Shown: positions 8,463 to 17,450 of the stretch, in pieces
Layout of the letters: each line of letters starts with the position of its first letter
Position numbering within the stretch: the first letter of the stretch is position 1
Origin: Blattamonas nauphoetae
Lineage: Eukaryota > Preaxostyla > Oxymonadida
Assembly: GCA_033064195.1 (NCBI GenBank)
Contig: JARBJD010000681.1
Coordinates: 1-24,308 of the forward strand
Direction: 5' to 3'
Length of the DNA stretch: 24,308 bases
Notes under the pieces: model-generated
What the model was told of the DNA's origin: nothing
Databases searched by the model: none
The model's input: only the letters and a program-made list of their open reading frames with translations
Translations under genes and position numbers: made by a program

Positions 8463-11249
8463 CTACTCAGATGCCTGTTCATCATGGTCTGACTTGTAGG
8501 TGTTGCAGTAATCACAGCAGATCTTAACGTTCTCTTTTGAATGTCCTTTCGAATTGTCGATTCGATCCAGTGTTGGACGTACTGCTTGTGAGAAGTGACT
8601 CTTGCAGATATAGCACACTCTCTTGCACTGTTGAACGAACCACTCATAGTCTGCTTCAGTGACATTTTTATCAGTACTGCGATGAGCTTTCTGGTCTTGA
8701 TAGATGTACGATGCAACTTTGTACTTCCAGTATTGTTTCGTGATTTTTATTTCACCAGATTGATCCACTCCATTGAAATCATCATCAATATCGAAGTCTT
8801 TGTAGGCACACGCATATTTGATTGCAGAAGCATTTGCTGACAGTGAGAGATTGTGCAACATGTCCACCTTGTATTGGAAGTTCAGATCAATGAGATTATC
8901 AAGTGGTGCAATCATACATTCAACGTCTCTTATGTTGTAGAACTTCAGGTAGTCCCATCTGTTCTTGAATCCTTGTGTATGCCAATCATCAAGGTACATT
9001 TGATAATCACTGTCAGACATTTCACTGTTGTTCAGACTGGAATAGAATTCATATTTGGAGAATGGTTCTTGTTTACTCAGCACTGAATCGTAGTCTGATG
9101 AATCAAATGACTCGTAAGCAAAGAATGATTTCTGGAGTGTGGTGTTTCCTCCAAAAGCCTTCACTGCATTATCCAAAGTCATTGGTCCTGTGTATGACAT
9201 CATGTCAATCAAGCGAAGTACCTGTTGTGTTTTCTCGTGACTGATCAACACTTGTTTGTACTTTGTTGTTGATCCAAGGAAGCTCACCACTTTCCAATCC
9301 TTGTCAACGAGATCACGGAAGATGAGGTTGATGTCGAATCTGGAACTGTTGAATCCAATCACACTGACTTCATTTTGTGAGGGAATTTCTGGATCTTCAT
9401 ATTGATTGTTCTCTCGAACTGTCTCAGCATATCTGAAGAGTTCTCTGATCCATTGCTTCACGAAGTCCTTTCCATCTCGAAGATCAAAGTAGATTGACTT
9501 CACACCTGATTTTGTCTTAATTGATGATGCAACGGAGAGAGGCTTCAGATGAGAAATCAACTGAGTATTTTCATCAGAGAACAAGTTGTCAAGAAAGAGA
9601 TCTTCCATGGTTTCGAAATCGTATGTGATGTAGTACTGTGTTGGTTTGAATTCGTATTGTCTTTTGTGTGCCATCAGAAATTCATATGTTCTATTGTTGA
9701 GAATATGTGGAACGTACGGTCTTGGAGTTTTGTCCAGGGAGATCTTCTTCACATGTTTTCCATCAAGTTCTTTGCACTCTTTGAGATGCTTCTCGTAGTA
9801 TGTCTTGAAGTGAGAATCCTTGACTTGGAATCCTCTTGACTGACAATACGGACAGAGTTTGTATCCAGTGATTTTCTCAGGATCAACAATGAACATCACA
9901 TGAACGAGAGTTGCTGTCAGTGGAATCATCAGGATGGGGAGAACAAGTGCATCATCATTGTCGTTGATGTACGATTGACTTAGGAAATAGCGCTTCTTGT
10001 CTTCGTCAAATTCATAAATGTGAACTGTGATGTTAAATTCTTGCATGACTGTCTCCATATCACATGCAATATCAAATCCAGGATATTTTCGCAAGTGCTC
10101 AGTAAGTTGATGTGGTTTGAGATGGGTCAGCTTCTTATGCACAGCGAACAATCGTTTTGCTTCAACGTTTCTCATATTGATTGATATCTTTTTCCCAGGC
10201 ACTTCAGGAAGGGTGAGGAACGACAATGATTGAAAGTAGCAGATGTTGAACTCAGAATCGATGTACCGAACGTTTCTCGTTTTAATGTGTTCAGTGAGAA
10301 TTGCATTTGCTTTTCCTGCCACTGGGAATCGATAGACTGCAACCAGAATGGAATGGAAGGCAATGTTCATTGTCTTCGTATCCATCAGTGTTCTCTCTTG
10401 TGATTCTTTGATCAGATTGATTGCATATTTTGAATACTCATTAATATCTCCAGTACTTCGGATCACTGTCGGAAAACTCTTTGACGTGTTCTCCAATTCT
10501 GGTCTGAAGTCATTGTAAGTTGTCTCATCTTTGTCTTTTCTCTCGATGATCTTTCCAAAGTCAATACTAATCTTGAATGGATGGTCTTTCTCTTTGTCGA
10601 ACACTGCTTTGATGAATGTTGTGATTTCTTCAACGTTCTTCAGATGATTGTGGAAGTACAGTTGATATGGTTTTCCATTATCTTCAACCTTCTCAACCTC
10701 ATTCTTTTTGAACTTCCTTCGTGCATTCATGAGACAAGAATTGAATGCTGCTTTGTCACGTGGTTCAGCAAGTAGAATACATTCTTCAAATCCCTCAAAT
10801 GTCTGCACTTCTCTGTTTTCCATCTGTTCATTTTTCTTTTGTATGATCAGTAGATTCTTCATCCAATGATCCATCAGCTTCTCTTCAATTGATTTCAGCT
10901 TCCACATCATTTTGAACACCTGCTTCTTCAGTTCATCTTTGTTCACTCTTGGATTTGCTCTCATGTTTTCAACAATCATTCGGTGAGCGAGTCGATCTTC
11001 TGACGCCATCTGTTGTCGAAGTTTAACTTGTTCAATAAAATCTGGAATGAGATTGAGATCGAGATTCTTTATTGGATGTGGAAACTCGAGATCTGTGTGT
11101 TGAAGCATATTCAGAAGAAATGAACGATGATGTTGATAATTTTTGCTGTCTGGAAAATACGTTCGACCATCACTAAATTGAAACTGTGTGTTCGGAAAGA
11201 GATCTCGAATTTCTTGAATTCTTTCCTTGACTGGTTTTAGCAGTGTCAT
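8463..11249 (-). CDS. Protein-primed family B DNA polymerase, exonuclease region with HNH-like segment (virus-like fossil)
   Basis: The 928-residue frame starts at ATG 11249, right after the shared promoter-like motif. A zinc-knuckle-like CPYC...H...H...C lies at about residues 463-491. The 3'-5' exonuclease motifs follow: Exo I YDFETME near 543, Exo II GFNSSRFDINLIF near 635 and Exo III YNIRDVEC near 773. Near the end, CYICKSHF (about 879) and LDRIDNSKGHSKENVK followed by CCDYC (about 891-913) form an HNH/treble-clef segment like recombination endonuclease VII. From memory, an HNH-like insert at this place is typical of polymerases from Polinton-like elements and linear plasmids. In living relatives the protein copies element DNA from a terminal protein primer, and the exonuclease proofreads. 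The upstream 460 residues match nothing I can name with confidence. Confidence 0.75.
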   Translation of the reverse strand: MTLLKPVKERIQEIRDLFPNTQFQFSDGRTYFPDSKNYQHHRSFLLNMLQHTDLEFPHPIKNLDLNLIPDFIEQVKLRQQMASEDRLAHRMIVENMRANPRVNKDELKKQVFKMMWKLKSIEEKLMDHWMKNLLIIQKKNEQMENREVQTFEGFEECILLAEPRDKAAFNSCLMNARRKFKKNEVEKVEDNGKPYQLYFHNHLKNVEEITTFIKAVFDKEKDHPFKISIDFGKIIERKDKDETTYNDFRPELENTSKSFPTVIRSTGDINEYSKYAINLIKESQERTLMDTKTMNIAFHSILVAVYRFPVAGKANAILTEHIKTRNVRYIDSEFNICYFQSLSFLTLPEVPGKKISINMRNVEAKRLFAVHKKLTHLKPHQLTEHLRKYPGFDIACDMETVMQEFNITVHIYEFDEDKKRYFLSQSYINDNDDALVLPILMIPLTATLVHVMFIVDPEKITGYKLCPYCQSRGFQVKDSHFKTYYEKHLKECKELDGKHVKKISLDKTPRPYVPHILNNRTYEFLMAHKRQYEFKPTQYYITYDFETMEDLFLDNLFSDENTQLISHLKPLSVASSIKTKSGVKSIYFDLRDGKDFVKQWIRELFRYAETVRENNQYEDPEIPSQNEVSVIGFNSSRFDINLIFRDLVDKDWKVVSFLGSTTKYKQVLISHEKTQQVLRLIDMMSYTGPMTLDNAVKAFGGNTTLQKSFFAYESFDSSDYDSVLSKQEPFSKYEFYSSLNNSEMSDSDYQMYLDDWHTQGFKNRWDYLKFYNIRDVECMIAPLDNLIDLNFQYKVDMLHNLSLSANASAIKYACAYKDFDIDDDFNGVDQSGEIKITKQYWKYKVASYIYQDQKAHRSTDKNVTEADYEWFVQQCKRVCYICKSHFSQAVRPTLDRIDNSKGHSKENVKICCDYCNTYKSDHDEQASE

Positions 11250-11270
11250 TTACTACAAAATAAAAAATCA
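11250..11270 (-). promoter_or_regulatory. Shared promoter-like motif before the polymerase frame
   Basis: On the minus strand TTTTTTATTTTGTAGTAA directly precedes ATG. Near-identical words precede the other two frames of the element (11684-11702 and 13988-14008). Confidence 0.5.
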
Positions 11271-11293
11271 GAAAATAAAAACAAGTTGAGCGT

Positions 11294-11683
11294 TTATTTC
11301 TGTTTTCTCAGATGGGGTTTTTTCTTAGCAGTCAGCCATGCATCAAGTCTAATTCTGAACACTTCACTTCCACCAATCTCTCGATATGTGAATGGAACCA
11401 GAACTTTTGTGTACTCACCGACGAGCTCACAATTGTATTTCTTCAGTTCATTTTCGACGAATGATTGAGTGTAGTGTCGACGTTTTGATAAGTGAGGTCT
11501 GTTTCCTTGATTCCACAACTTTGGTTTTATTCTCCATTCAACACCCTCATGAACATACGTTACCGGCACGTTATTTCTGACATACTCAGAGACCAGCGAA
11601 CAGTTCTCTTCTCTCATTGATTCAATTAATGCTTGTTCTGAACATACTCGATGTCTTTCCCTGTACATTTCAGTTGGATTCAT
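11294..11683 (-). CDS. Small two-repeat protein of the virus-like element
   Basis: 129 residues, function unknown. It consists of two copies (about residues 18-72 and 73-127) of a 50-60-residue unit. The pattern is an N-terminal helix, an NCEL(V/I)(S/G)EYT-like strand, a V-P-(V/F)-TY strand, a short turn ending in W, and a basic PHL.K.. tail. The second unit closely matches the last unit of the frame at 13394-13987, sharing YTQSFVENELKK and NCEL. The layout resembles small DNA-binding repeat domains found next to homing endonucleases and in large DNA viruses but lacks cysteine pairs; that comparison is only an impression. Start chosen because the promoter-like motif ends at this ATG. Confidence 0.5.
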   Translation of the reverse strand: MNPTEMYRERHRVCSEQALIESMREENCSLVSEYVRNNVPVTYVHEGVEWRIKPKLWNQGNRPHLSKRRHYTQSFVENELKKYNCELVGEYTKVLVPFTYREIGGSEVFRIRLDAWLTAKKKPHLRKQK

Positions 11684-11702
11684 TTAATACAAATTAAAAA
11701 AT
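11684..11702 (-). promoter_or_regulatory. Shared promoter-like motif before the two-repeat frame
   Basis: TTTTTTAATTTGTATTAA on the minus strand, directly before ATG 11683. It differs from the motif at 13988 by one base over this core. Confidence 0.55.
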
Positions 11703-13393
11703 TCAAAAAAGAAAATTCTTTCATTGATTTCTCAGTTTTGGATTTTTCACTAGAAACGAGGATCAATGGGTTCGATCACTCATTTCTCACAAGTGATAGT
11801 TTCGTTCTGATTCTTCGCGTTTCGGAATCTCCTGAAGTTGGAGATCATGATCGTATGCTTCGTTTTTTGGATTTTCCGAACTTTTACAGAGTTATTGAGC
11901 GATTCACAACCGGGTGCAGATCTTTGCACATTTATGTATTCTTCATCATTTCACTTTCATTTTCTTCTTGTTTTAGACTTGTTTCAGCTGTTTCCGGGCT
12001 AATTGTCACTTGTTTATTGCTCATTATTGTTTCATTTTTGACCTCACTTCCGACTTCATTTTCTCGTTGTTTATCCATAATATCCACTTCATTCATGTTT
12101 CTTTCTCTTAATCTTGTTCTCCAATACAACACACTAATTTCCGTTAAGTGAAGATTCCGGACTTTTACCGAGATCTCACTTTCAACGGCTCACTTCATAT
12201 CTCGGAATTTTTCCGTAATCTTCATCATATCACGTACATTTTTGATCACTTTTTGTTGTTTTTAAGAGAGAAAAACCGGAACACAGACCTAATTTTCACT
12301 ATTGGTGCCACATTTCACGTCATTTTCACGTTCGTCAATTTCCCTCTCAGTTTCATACTTGCTCACTTCATTCATGCTTGGTTCGCTTTCTTTTACTCTG
12401 TTTTTGTGAAAAAAGTGATGAAAACTTGACTAAAATGATGTGCTAGTGAAGTGAGAACGGCCCACAAAATGGAAGTGAGATGAGAAAAATGGAGAGGAGG
12501 AATGGTTCAACTCGAGGTGAAATGTGGAGAGAATGATGTGAGAAAGAAGGGGCTGAAGTGGTGTTCAAACATGCAAACACTGTGAAAAGCTGTGAAATGA
12601 CGAATCAAAAAAGTGAAATTTTGAGACAACTATCCGACAAAAAATTCTGAAAATTTGAGCACACCTTCCTCTAACAACGAGAAAGAAGGCGCAATATGTG
12701 AAAATCGGGGCAAAAATCTAATAGTGTGCAAGTTGTGAAGAAAAGAGTCGTCAAAACGGTGAAGTGAAGAACCAACAAAATGAAACTAAGGAAATGCGCT
12801 ATACGTCTCGCGTAGACTTATGTTCGTTAAAATGATGCAATAACAGAGTAAATGAAGTGAAAGTAGTGAAATGTGAAAATTCATAAAAAAGTGTCCGAAT
12901 GTAGAGGTGTCAAAAGTTTTCAGAGATGAATGACACAAAAAGACGCCAACTAGCGTTTTCACACCCAAAAACACCGTAAGACGACGAAAAGTGATCAAAA
13001 GGACATAGTCCCGAACGTCCATACCTTTTCTAAAAAAAACTCGAAAAACGCGAAAAAACCTCAATGGGTCGGATCAAACCAAAAATCTCAGAAGTGCTTT
13101 TTATCGAAAATCCTACCTTTCAAAATGATTTCCGTCACAATCAAACGTGTTTCAACACAATTTGAGCGATAAAGCAGTTCATAGTAGCAAAATCGGAACA
13201 TCGACTTTTTCGTCACTTTTTCGACCTAAGTTCGGTACACAGTTCGACGAATTCTCAACCGATTTTCATCAGGATTGTCTTGATCGAGGACCGACAGTGT
13301 CCCCGAGATTTTAGAATTTTTTGCAGAATTTTTCGAAATGGTTCTCACTTTGGATTTCATTGATTTGTGGTCAAAAATAGATTTTCAGTAGTT
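11703..13393. other. Long spacer within the virus-like element, no gene recognised
   Basis: No convincing frame on either strand. To about 12430 the plus strand is pyrimidine-rich with recurrent CACTTC and TTTCAC words. After that, to about 12960, it is purine-rich with GAAGTG and GTGAAA words, so the strand bias flips sharply. A few open segments (for example 12132-11932, minus) are low in complexity and show no motif. It may be decayed coding sequence or foreign insert. Confidence 0.4.
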
Positions 13394-13987
13394 TCAAGAC
13401 CTTTCATGGTACTTTTTCAAGTGAGGACGGTCTCCAAAATACAACCAATTGTCCAAGCGAACGTAATACTCATTCTTTGTTCGTAAATCGCGATATTTGA
13501 ATGGCTCAAGTACCTTTGTGTATGTTCCAATGAGTTCACAATTCTCTTTTTTCAATTCATTTTCAACAAACGATTGTGTGTATCGTTTTCGTTTGTTCTG
13601 ATGAGTTCTGAATCCTTTCATCCATTTTGATGGGATTACTATCCATTCAATTCCTTCATGTCGATATGTTACTGGAGTACTTGAATGAGTGTATTCAGAA
13701 ATGAGTTCACAATTTTCATTTTTCATTGATTCAATAAGCTTCTCTTTTGTGCAACGATTTGCTGGTCGAAGATATTTCTGACGATTCAGATGTGGTCTGT
13801 ATCCTTTGACGAAACTATTGACGTACACTTGATAAGTTTCATCTGGTTTTTCTTCAAGATAGTATTCGAAAGTGCTTCCTGTGAGATATGTTGTTCCTTG
13901 TCGATTGAGAGTTGGAGGTGATTTCATTTTCAAATCTTCTTTCTCGAGAATTTCTAGGAGTTGTGTTGGTGTCAAGACGCTGCTCAT
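13394..13987 (-). CDS. Small three-repeat protein of the virus-like element
   Basis: 197 residues, counted from ATG 13987 (MSSVLTP...). This start is chosen over a longer reading that would begin at a TTG, because the shared promoter-like motif ends exactly here. The protein holds three units of the same 50-60-residue repeat as the frame at 11294-11683. The first is diverged (ends KGYRPHLNRQKY); the other two (about residues 81-134 and 135-192) are close to the two units of that protein, for example LIESMKNENCELISEY versus LIESMREENCSLVSEY. The pair therefore arose by duplication. Basic, Tyr-rich, no cysteine pairs; nucleic-acid binding is plausible but unproven. Confidence 0.5.
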   Translation of the reverse strand: MSSVLTPTQLLEILEKEDLKMKSPPTLNRQGTTYLTGSTFEYYLEEKPDETYQVYVNSFVKGYRPHLNRQKYLRPANRCTKEKLIESMKNENCELISEYTHSSTPVTYRHEGIEWIVIPSKWMKGFRTHQNKRKRYTQSFVENELKKENCELIGTYTKVLEPFKYRDLRTKNEYYVRLDNWLYFGDRPHLKKYHERS

Positions 13988-14008
13988 TTTATACAAATTA
14001 AAAAATTG
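13988..14008 (-). promoter_or_regulatory. Shared promoter-like motif before the three-repeat frame
   Basis: TTTTTTAATTTGTATAAA on the minus strand, directly before ATG 13987. It contains a TATA-like word abutting the start codon. Confidence 0.55.
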
Positions 14009-14535
14009 AATAAAAAAAGAAATCGACGTTGTTTTCTAAAAGTACTCAAAATTTGCTTCAAAAAAGACACTTTTCAAGAGGTCCGTTTTTCGCCTTTATT
14101 TTTGAATTTACGGCCAAATATTGACTACTCTGAAATGTCAATATTTTCAGTAGTAAGTGAGATGGAAATTAGAATGAGTCATATTAAAAAAAATCAATTG
14201 GCTCTGAGATTCAAAATGATTTCTCGTTCCAATTCTCCTAGGAGTATCACCTATGCCAGTTTGGTTCCCATTTCGCTTATACCACTACTGCAGTACTACT
14301 CCTGACACGCTTGTGTTCGGAATTGCGGACCAGATTTGTCGAAAATGACGAAACAGCTGAACTTGATTTTCTTTCATACAACTTTCTCACTGCACCGAAC
14401 TCGAATCATTCAGACCAGTATATCCAGAGCATTGCCATGCGTCTTCAACGCTTTATTCCTCCACTTCTCAAACAACATTTAATCACGCAGTTCCATCATC
14501 TAAAATCAACATATCAAATCAATTTTAGAATAAAT
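14009..14535. other. Spacer, nothing recognised
   Basis: A/T-rich to about 14220, then mixed. No terminal repeat of the virus-like element was found here, although one end would be expected in this region or nearby. Confidence 0.35.
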
Positions 14536-14681
14536 GACAAACACGGCCATCCTTCAGATCTTGAAAGTAATCAAGACGATCCAATGCACATCGGTTCCAA
14601 CCGAAAGAGAATTCTCAATTCTTCACCACACCCAACGAAAAGATCGATCCAGCCTGACAATTGACCATCTCACTATCATTT
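14536..14681 (+). pseudogene. Possible left piece of a beta-helix gene relic
   Basis: A plus-strand frame ends RSSLTIDHLTII exactly where the third hAT-like element starts at 14682. The SLTI.HLTI pattern is like strands of the beta-helix proteins of Preaxostyla. The relic on the other side of the element (from 17451) is of the same style, with LTFTEDTKL. The evidence is a short stretch only. Confidence 0.3.
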
Positions 14682-14734
14682 TAGGGGTGGGCAGCGGTCG
14701 GTCCGACTGCTCGTCGACCGACCGACTGCTTTTT
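14682..14734 (+). repeat. Right arm of third hAT-like element
   Basis: The terminal TAGGGGTGGGCA is followed by a hairpin-forming GGTCGGTC...GACCGACC block. It is identical in inverse over 41 nt to 4009-4049. Confidence 0.75.
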
Positions 14735-14982
14735 ATCGGATGATCTGCCCCTTTTCATCAATTTCCGAAATGACTTCTCAATTTCAGCCAATACACTCTC
14801 TCACTTCGCTATATCGCTGTGTACAATGATGCTTTTTACAAATATGTCCCTAATCTCATCTCATTGTTCAGTTCCTTAGAAATATTCAAAGATTTTGCGT
14901 TGTGGGATCTCCTCTCTTATATGAAAGGATACTGATTTCATCATTTGTCATCAGCTCTTTAATTCACATTGACAGCCAATTT
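14735..14982. other. Spacer between transposon arm and Aquarius fragment
   Basis: No gene recognised. Mixed sequence downstream of the Aquarius relic. Confidence 0.4.
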
Positions 14983-16693
14983 TCATTGTCTCCCAATCTC
15001 GAAATTAACAGTGTTCTGAACAGTCGGTCGCTCCTTCCACGAGTCTCCGATGAACACGATCCGCTTGAGTCTGTCGGACGTCCCTTCCCTCACCCACTCG
15101 AACAGACACTCGACACACGTAAACAGAAACTGGGCATGTGCGACGGAGTCGACAGCGTCGGTGGGCGTTGGGAAGAGAGGATCGGGTGTTTGTTCTGCCT
15201 GTGGAGGGTTGTCGTCGTCCCTGTCCTTCTGCATTGCTTCCGCTTCTGCCTCTACCTCTTCCTTCTCCAACCCTCCATCCACCAGACTCTTCCCCGCCCC
15301 TTCGAAAAAGGCGTTGAACGGGAACTCTGCAGCGACGTCCAAGTTCTCCTCGCACTCCTCCCACAGCTGCTCGAAGTTCTCCCACACATTCTTCACGGCG
15401 TAGTCGAAGAAGCACTCCGCCGTCTCGCAGCTCTGACCGACAGCCTCGCCTGGTCCTCCAAGCGACCATGCCAACACCTTCACCAGCTCCAGACAGCGCA
15501 GTCGACGCAGCAACATGTTGTCGACGCAGCTTCTTTCGAAAAAGCGGTGGTTCAGTTTGAGTGTTTCAGTGCCGTGCCCGATTCGCACGAAGTCGCGTGT
15601 CTGGACGGCGAGGGAGAGAAGCAGTTTTGAAGAGCTCGTTGAGGGCGGAGTTGGAGTGGACGAGGACAAGCACACACTCGTTCGGGTGGAGTGTGAGGAG
15701 CGACGAGATGATGTGGCTGACCACTCGCGTCTTTCCCGTCCCTGGCGCTCCGTCGATCAGTGTGAGGCCGTGTTTCAGTCCACTCGACACCGCATCCAAC
15801 TGCGACCCGCTCAGCTCGTACGCAATCCTCTCCCGCTCAGCCAGCATCGCATATTCTTCCCCTCTCGACAGCAGCTTTTAATTTGTGGCTGAAGCGTTGA
15901 ACGAACAAGAAGTCGTCGTTCTGAACATTCCCGTCCTCGTCCTCCACTCCAATAACCTCAGCACTTCGCACAGCTCGCGGAAGGTGAGGTTTTCAGTGTC
16001 GGTTTGTTCTTGTGGCTGGACATCTGTCAGCAAAGACATAACATCATGTCATTTGAGTGAACCTCACTGCGCTCTTGTGGCAGCGTCGAGCGAGCGAATG
16101 TTAATTTCAATCTCACTCCGCATGAAAGATGGGCAGCTCTCGCCCACCTTCTCTCGGCTCACTTCAGTCAAATTGAACCCGCCGATGGGAAGGGCGGTTG
16201 GAGTTTGTGATGTGAACTCCACAGAATCTTCCAAGTCCTCGCGGATGGTGTGGGCAGATTCGTAGCTGAAGAGATTGTAGTTGCGGAGGAGGTAGTCGTG
16301 CAGAGTGAGGTATTGCAGGGAGAGCTTGGGGAGGGCGAGGACGTGCTCGTGGTGGAATGTCGACGGGGGAAGAAGGTTTGTGTCCCAAAGCATGCGTTCT
16401 GTCGGGAAGAGTGGCATTTTCTTGAAGAGGGTGACTTGGGAAGGCTTTCGCGTGAACTGTTCGGCGATGAGCTTGATCAGGACTTTTTTTGAGAGTGATA
16501 GCTTCCCGCTCTTCTCGTTCGCATCTACATTGTCTTCGTCGGTGCCGATGACGTCCAAGTTCCCTGCTAATCGACCGAGAGATATGTGTTTGGCAAACAT
16601 GAGCACATCAAGAGTCTTCAGTAGATGAAAGTGTGAGATGGAAGGTTTGGCGTGGAACATGTGGATTGAAAAGGAAACGTGGCAATGTTTCAT
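14983..16693 (-). pseudogene. AQR: Aquarius intron-binding helicase, internal fragment
   Basis: A fragment of the spliceosomal SF1 helicase Aquarius, which binds intron RNA near the branch point. In order along the minus strand: KKMPLFPTERMLWDTNLLPP, then LALPKLSLQYLTLHDYLLRN and YNLFSYESAHTIREDLEDSV (about 16400-16230). These align closely with the well-conserved Aquarius stretch before the helicase core. Walker A GAPGTGKT follows at about 15730-15754, with VLVHSNSALNELF just after. RIGHGTETLKL and SCETAECFF follow in another frame, and LKRIVFIGD sits at the end. Three in-frame stops (TGA 16064, a second TGA nearby, TAA 15878) and a frame change near 15620 interrupt it. The DEAD-box-like motif II region before LKR..IGD is gone. 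The true protein is about 1,400-1,500 residues, so this is a partial, dead copy. It lies between the arms of the third hAT-like element. Confidence 0.85.
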
Positions 16694-16999
16694 TGTTTTG
16701 AATTTCTTCTCCTTTTCTCTTCGTAATTCTCCTGCAATTCCGTGGTAGACTCGTTCACACGATCTTCTGTCATCAGTTCATGGTCTTCGTTATGAGCCTT
16801 CAAATCATCAACATCAACCACTTTTTCATCATCTTTTTCCTTTCTATTCCAATTTGCGTCGTTTTTGTCGTTCTGGATGAAGGAAAAAATCCAGGACCGA
16901 CGTGCAGAAGAACAACTGTCTTGATTAGAGAACAAACATCGAAAATGACAAGAAAGACACACTCTGTAGAAGAAAATGAGGTATCGTTGACATGGTTGA
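16694..16999. other. Junction between Aquarius fragment and transposon arm
   Basis: A minus-strand segment (16962-16690) stays open for 90 codons with an acidic, Asn/Glu-rich sequence, but no Aquarius similarity is evident. It may be arm sequence or low-complexity host sequence. Confidence 0.3.
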
Positions 17000-17449
17000 G
17001 GATCATGTCATGATCTGACCTGGTAGTGGGACAATTAGTTTAATGTGATTGATCCTGAGTGAAAGCAATAAAGAAGTGTGGAGAAGAAAAAGAGTACCAT
17101 TGTTCTATTATATAAATCCATTGAAATGCAGTCAGAACGAAGTTGAAGAGTCGGTGTCGGTCGGACAGGCCAACTTTTTGTCCGATGTTGGGGAAGGACA
17201 GACCGACTCAGGGACTCTTGATCCACGGCATTTCGCTCTTTATTATTGTGAAAAATGAGATGAATAAATTGTAGAGATGATGTGAATTAAAAATGAGAAA
17301 AAGAGAGGAATAAAGTGACTTTGGCGGGTTTCGATCCTGGGTCAGGGGATCAAAAAACTACTGTTCTACCACTCGACTAAAGGGCACTTCAAAAAAGTCG
17401 CCGACTGTTTTATTTTTAGGGACTGGACTCGACCTTTTCAGACCGACCT
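17000..17449 (-). repeat. Conserved left arm of family I, copy in third element
   Basis: Reverse complement of 705-1160, with many substitutions but the same order of blocks: GGTCGGTCTGAAAAG, tRNA-like block, A/T-rich spacer, GAGTCCCTGAGTCGGTCTGT and its near-inverse, then a tail with TTGTCCCACT. Confidence 0.7.
17313..17389 (-). repeat. tRNA-like block in third element
   Basis: Minus strand: box A-like TAGTCGAGTGG, box B-like GGATCGAAACC (17327-17337) and outer AAGTG/CACTT pairing, as at 766-840. The middle part differs freely between the two copies, while boxes and ends are kept. Stems are imperfect, so a functional tRNA is doubtful. Confidence 0.5.
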
Positions 17450-17450
17450 G

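Larger units (their letters stand above)
8463..13987 (-). mobile_element. Polinton/Maverick-type virus-like fossil, incomplete
   Basis: This is the span of the recognised parts; the true ends were not found. In minus-strand order the parts are a small repeat protein (13987-13394), a related small protein (11683-11294) and the exonuclease part of a protein-primed family B DNA polymerase with an HNH-like segment (11249-8463). All are on one strand, and all share a promoter-like motif right before the start codon. Codon use is visibly more A/T-rich than in the host gene relics around it. No capsid, protease, integrase or packaging ATPase was recognised, so the copy looks incomplete and counts as a relic. 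The long open frames, set among heavily decayed host genes, suggest it is younger than those relics. An alternative is a polymerase-bearing plasmid-like or virophage-like element. Confidence 0.6.
14682..17449 (-). mobile_element. Third hAT-like element (family I, reverse orientation) carrying an Aquarius fragment
   Basis: The end at 14682 starts TAGGGGTGGGCAGCGG, a near-consensus hAT terminus. Bases 14694-14734 are the exact inverse of the right arm of the first element (4009-4049). The other end, about 17000-17449, is the inverse of that element's left arm, including the tRNA-like block. Both arms are thus in the expected order for a family I copy of about 2.77 kb lying in reverse. The outermost bases expected at 17450 are not recognisable and no clean 8-bp duplication is seen (TATCATTT at 14674 versus TGACATTC at 17449 share five positions), so the insertion is older or rearranged. 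Its cargo differs completely from that of the first element. Confidence 0.65.

Noticed and set aside
14682-14750. A separate 65-bp miniature element between TAGGGGTGGGCAG and CTGCCCC
   Set aside because: No matching 8-bp flanks, and the sequence is better explained as the right arm of the family shared with 4009-4061.
697-17449. A single 16.7-kb element with long inverted arms around the polymerase, as a full Polinton would have
   Set aside because: The inverted arms belong to two separate hAT-like elements; the first has its own terminal repeats at 697 and 4061 with an exact 8-bp duplication, and a further complete element lies between it and the polymerase.
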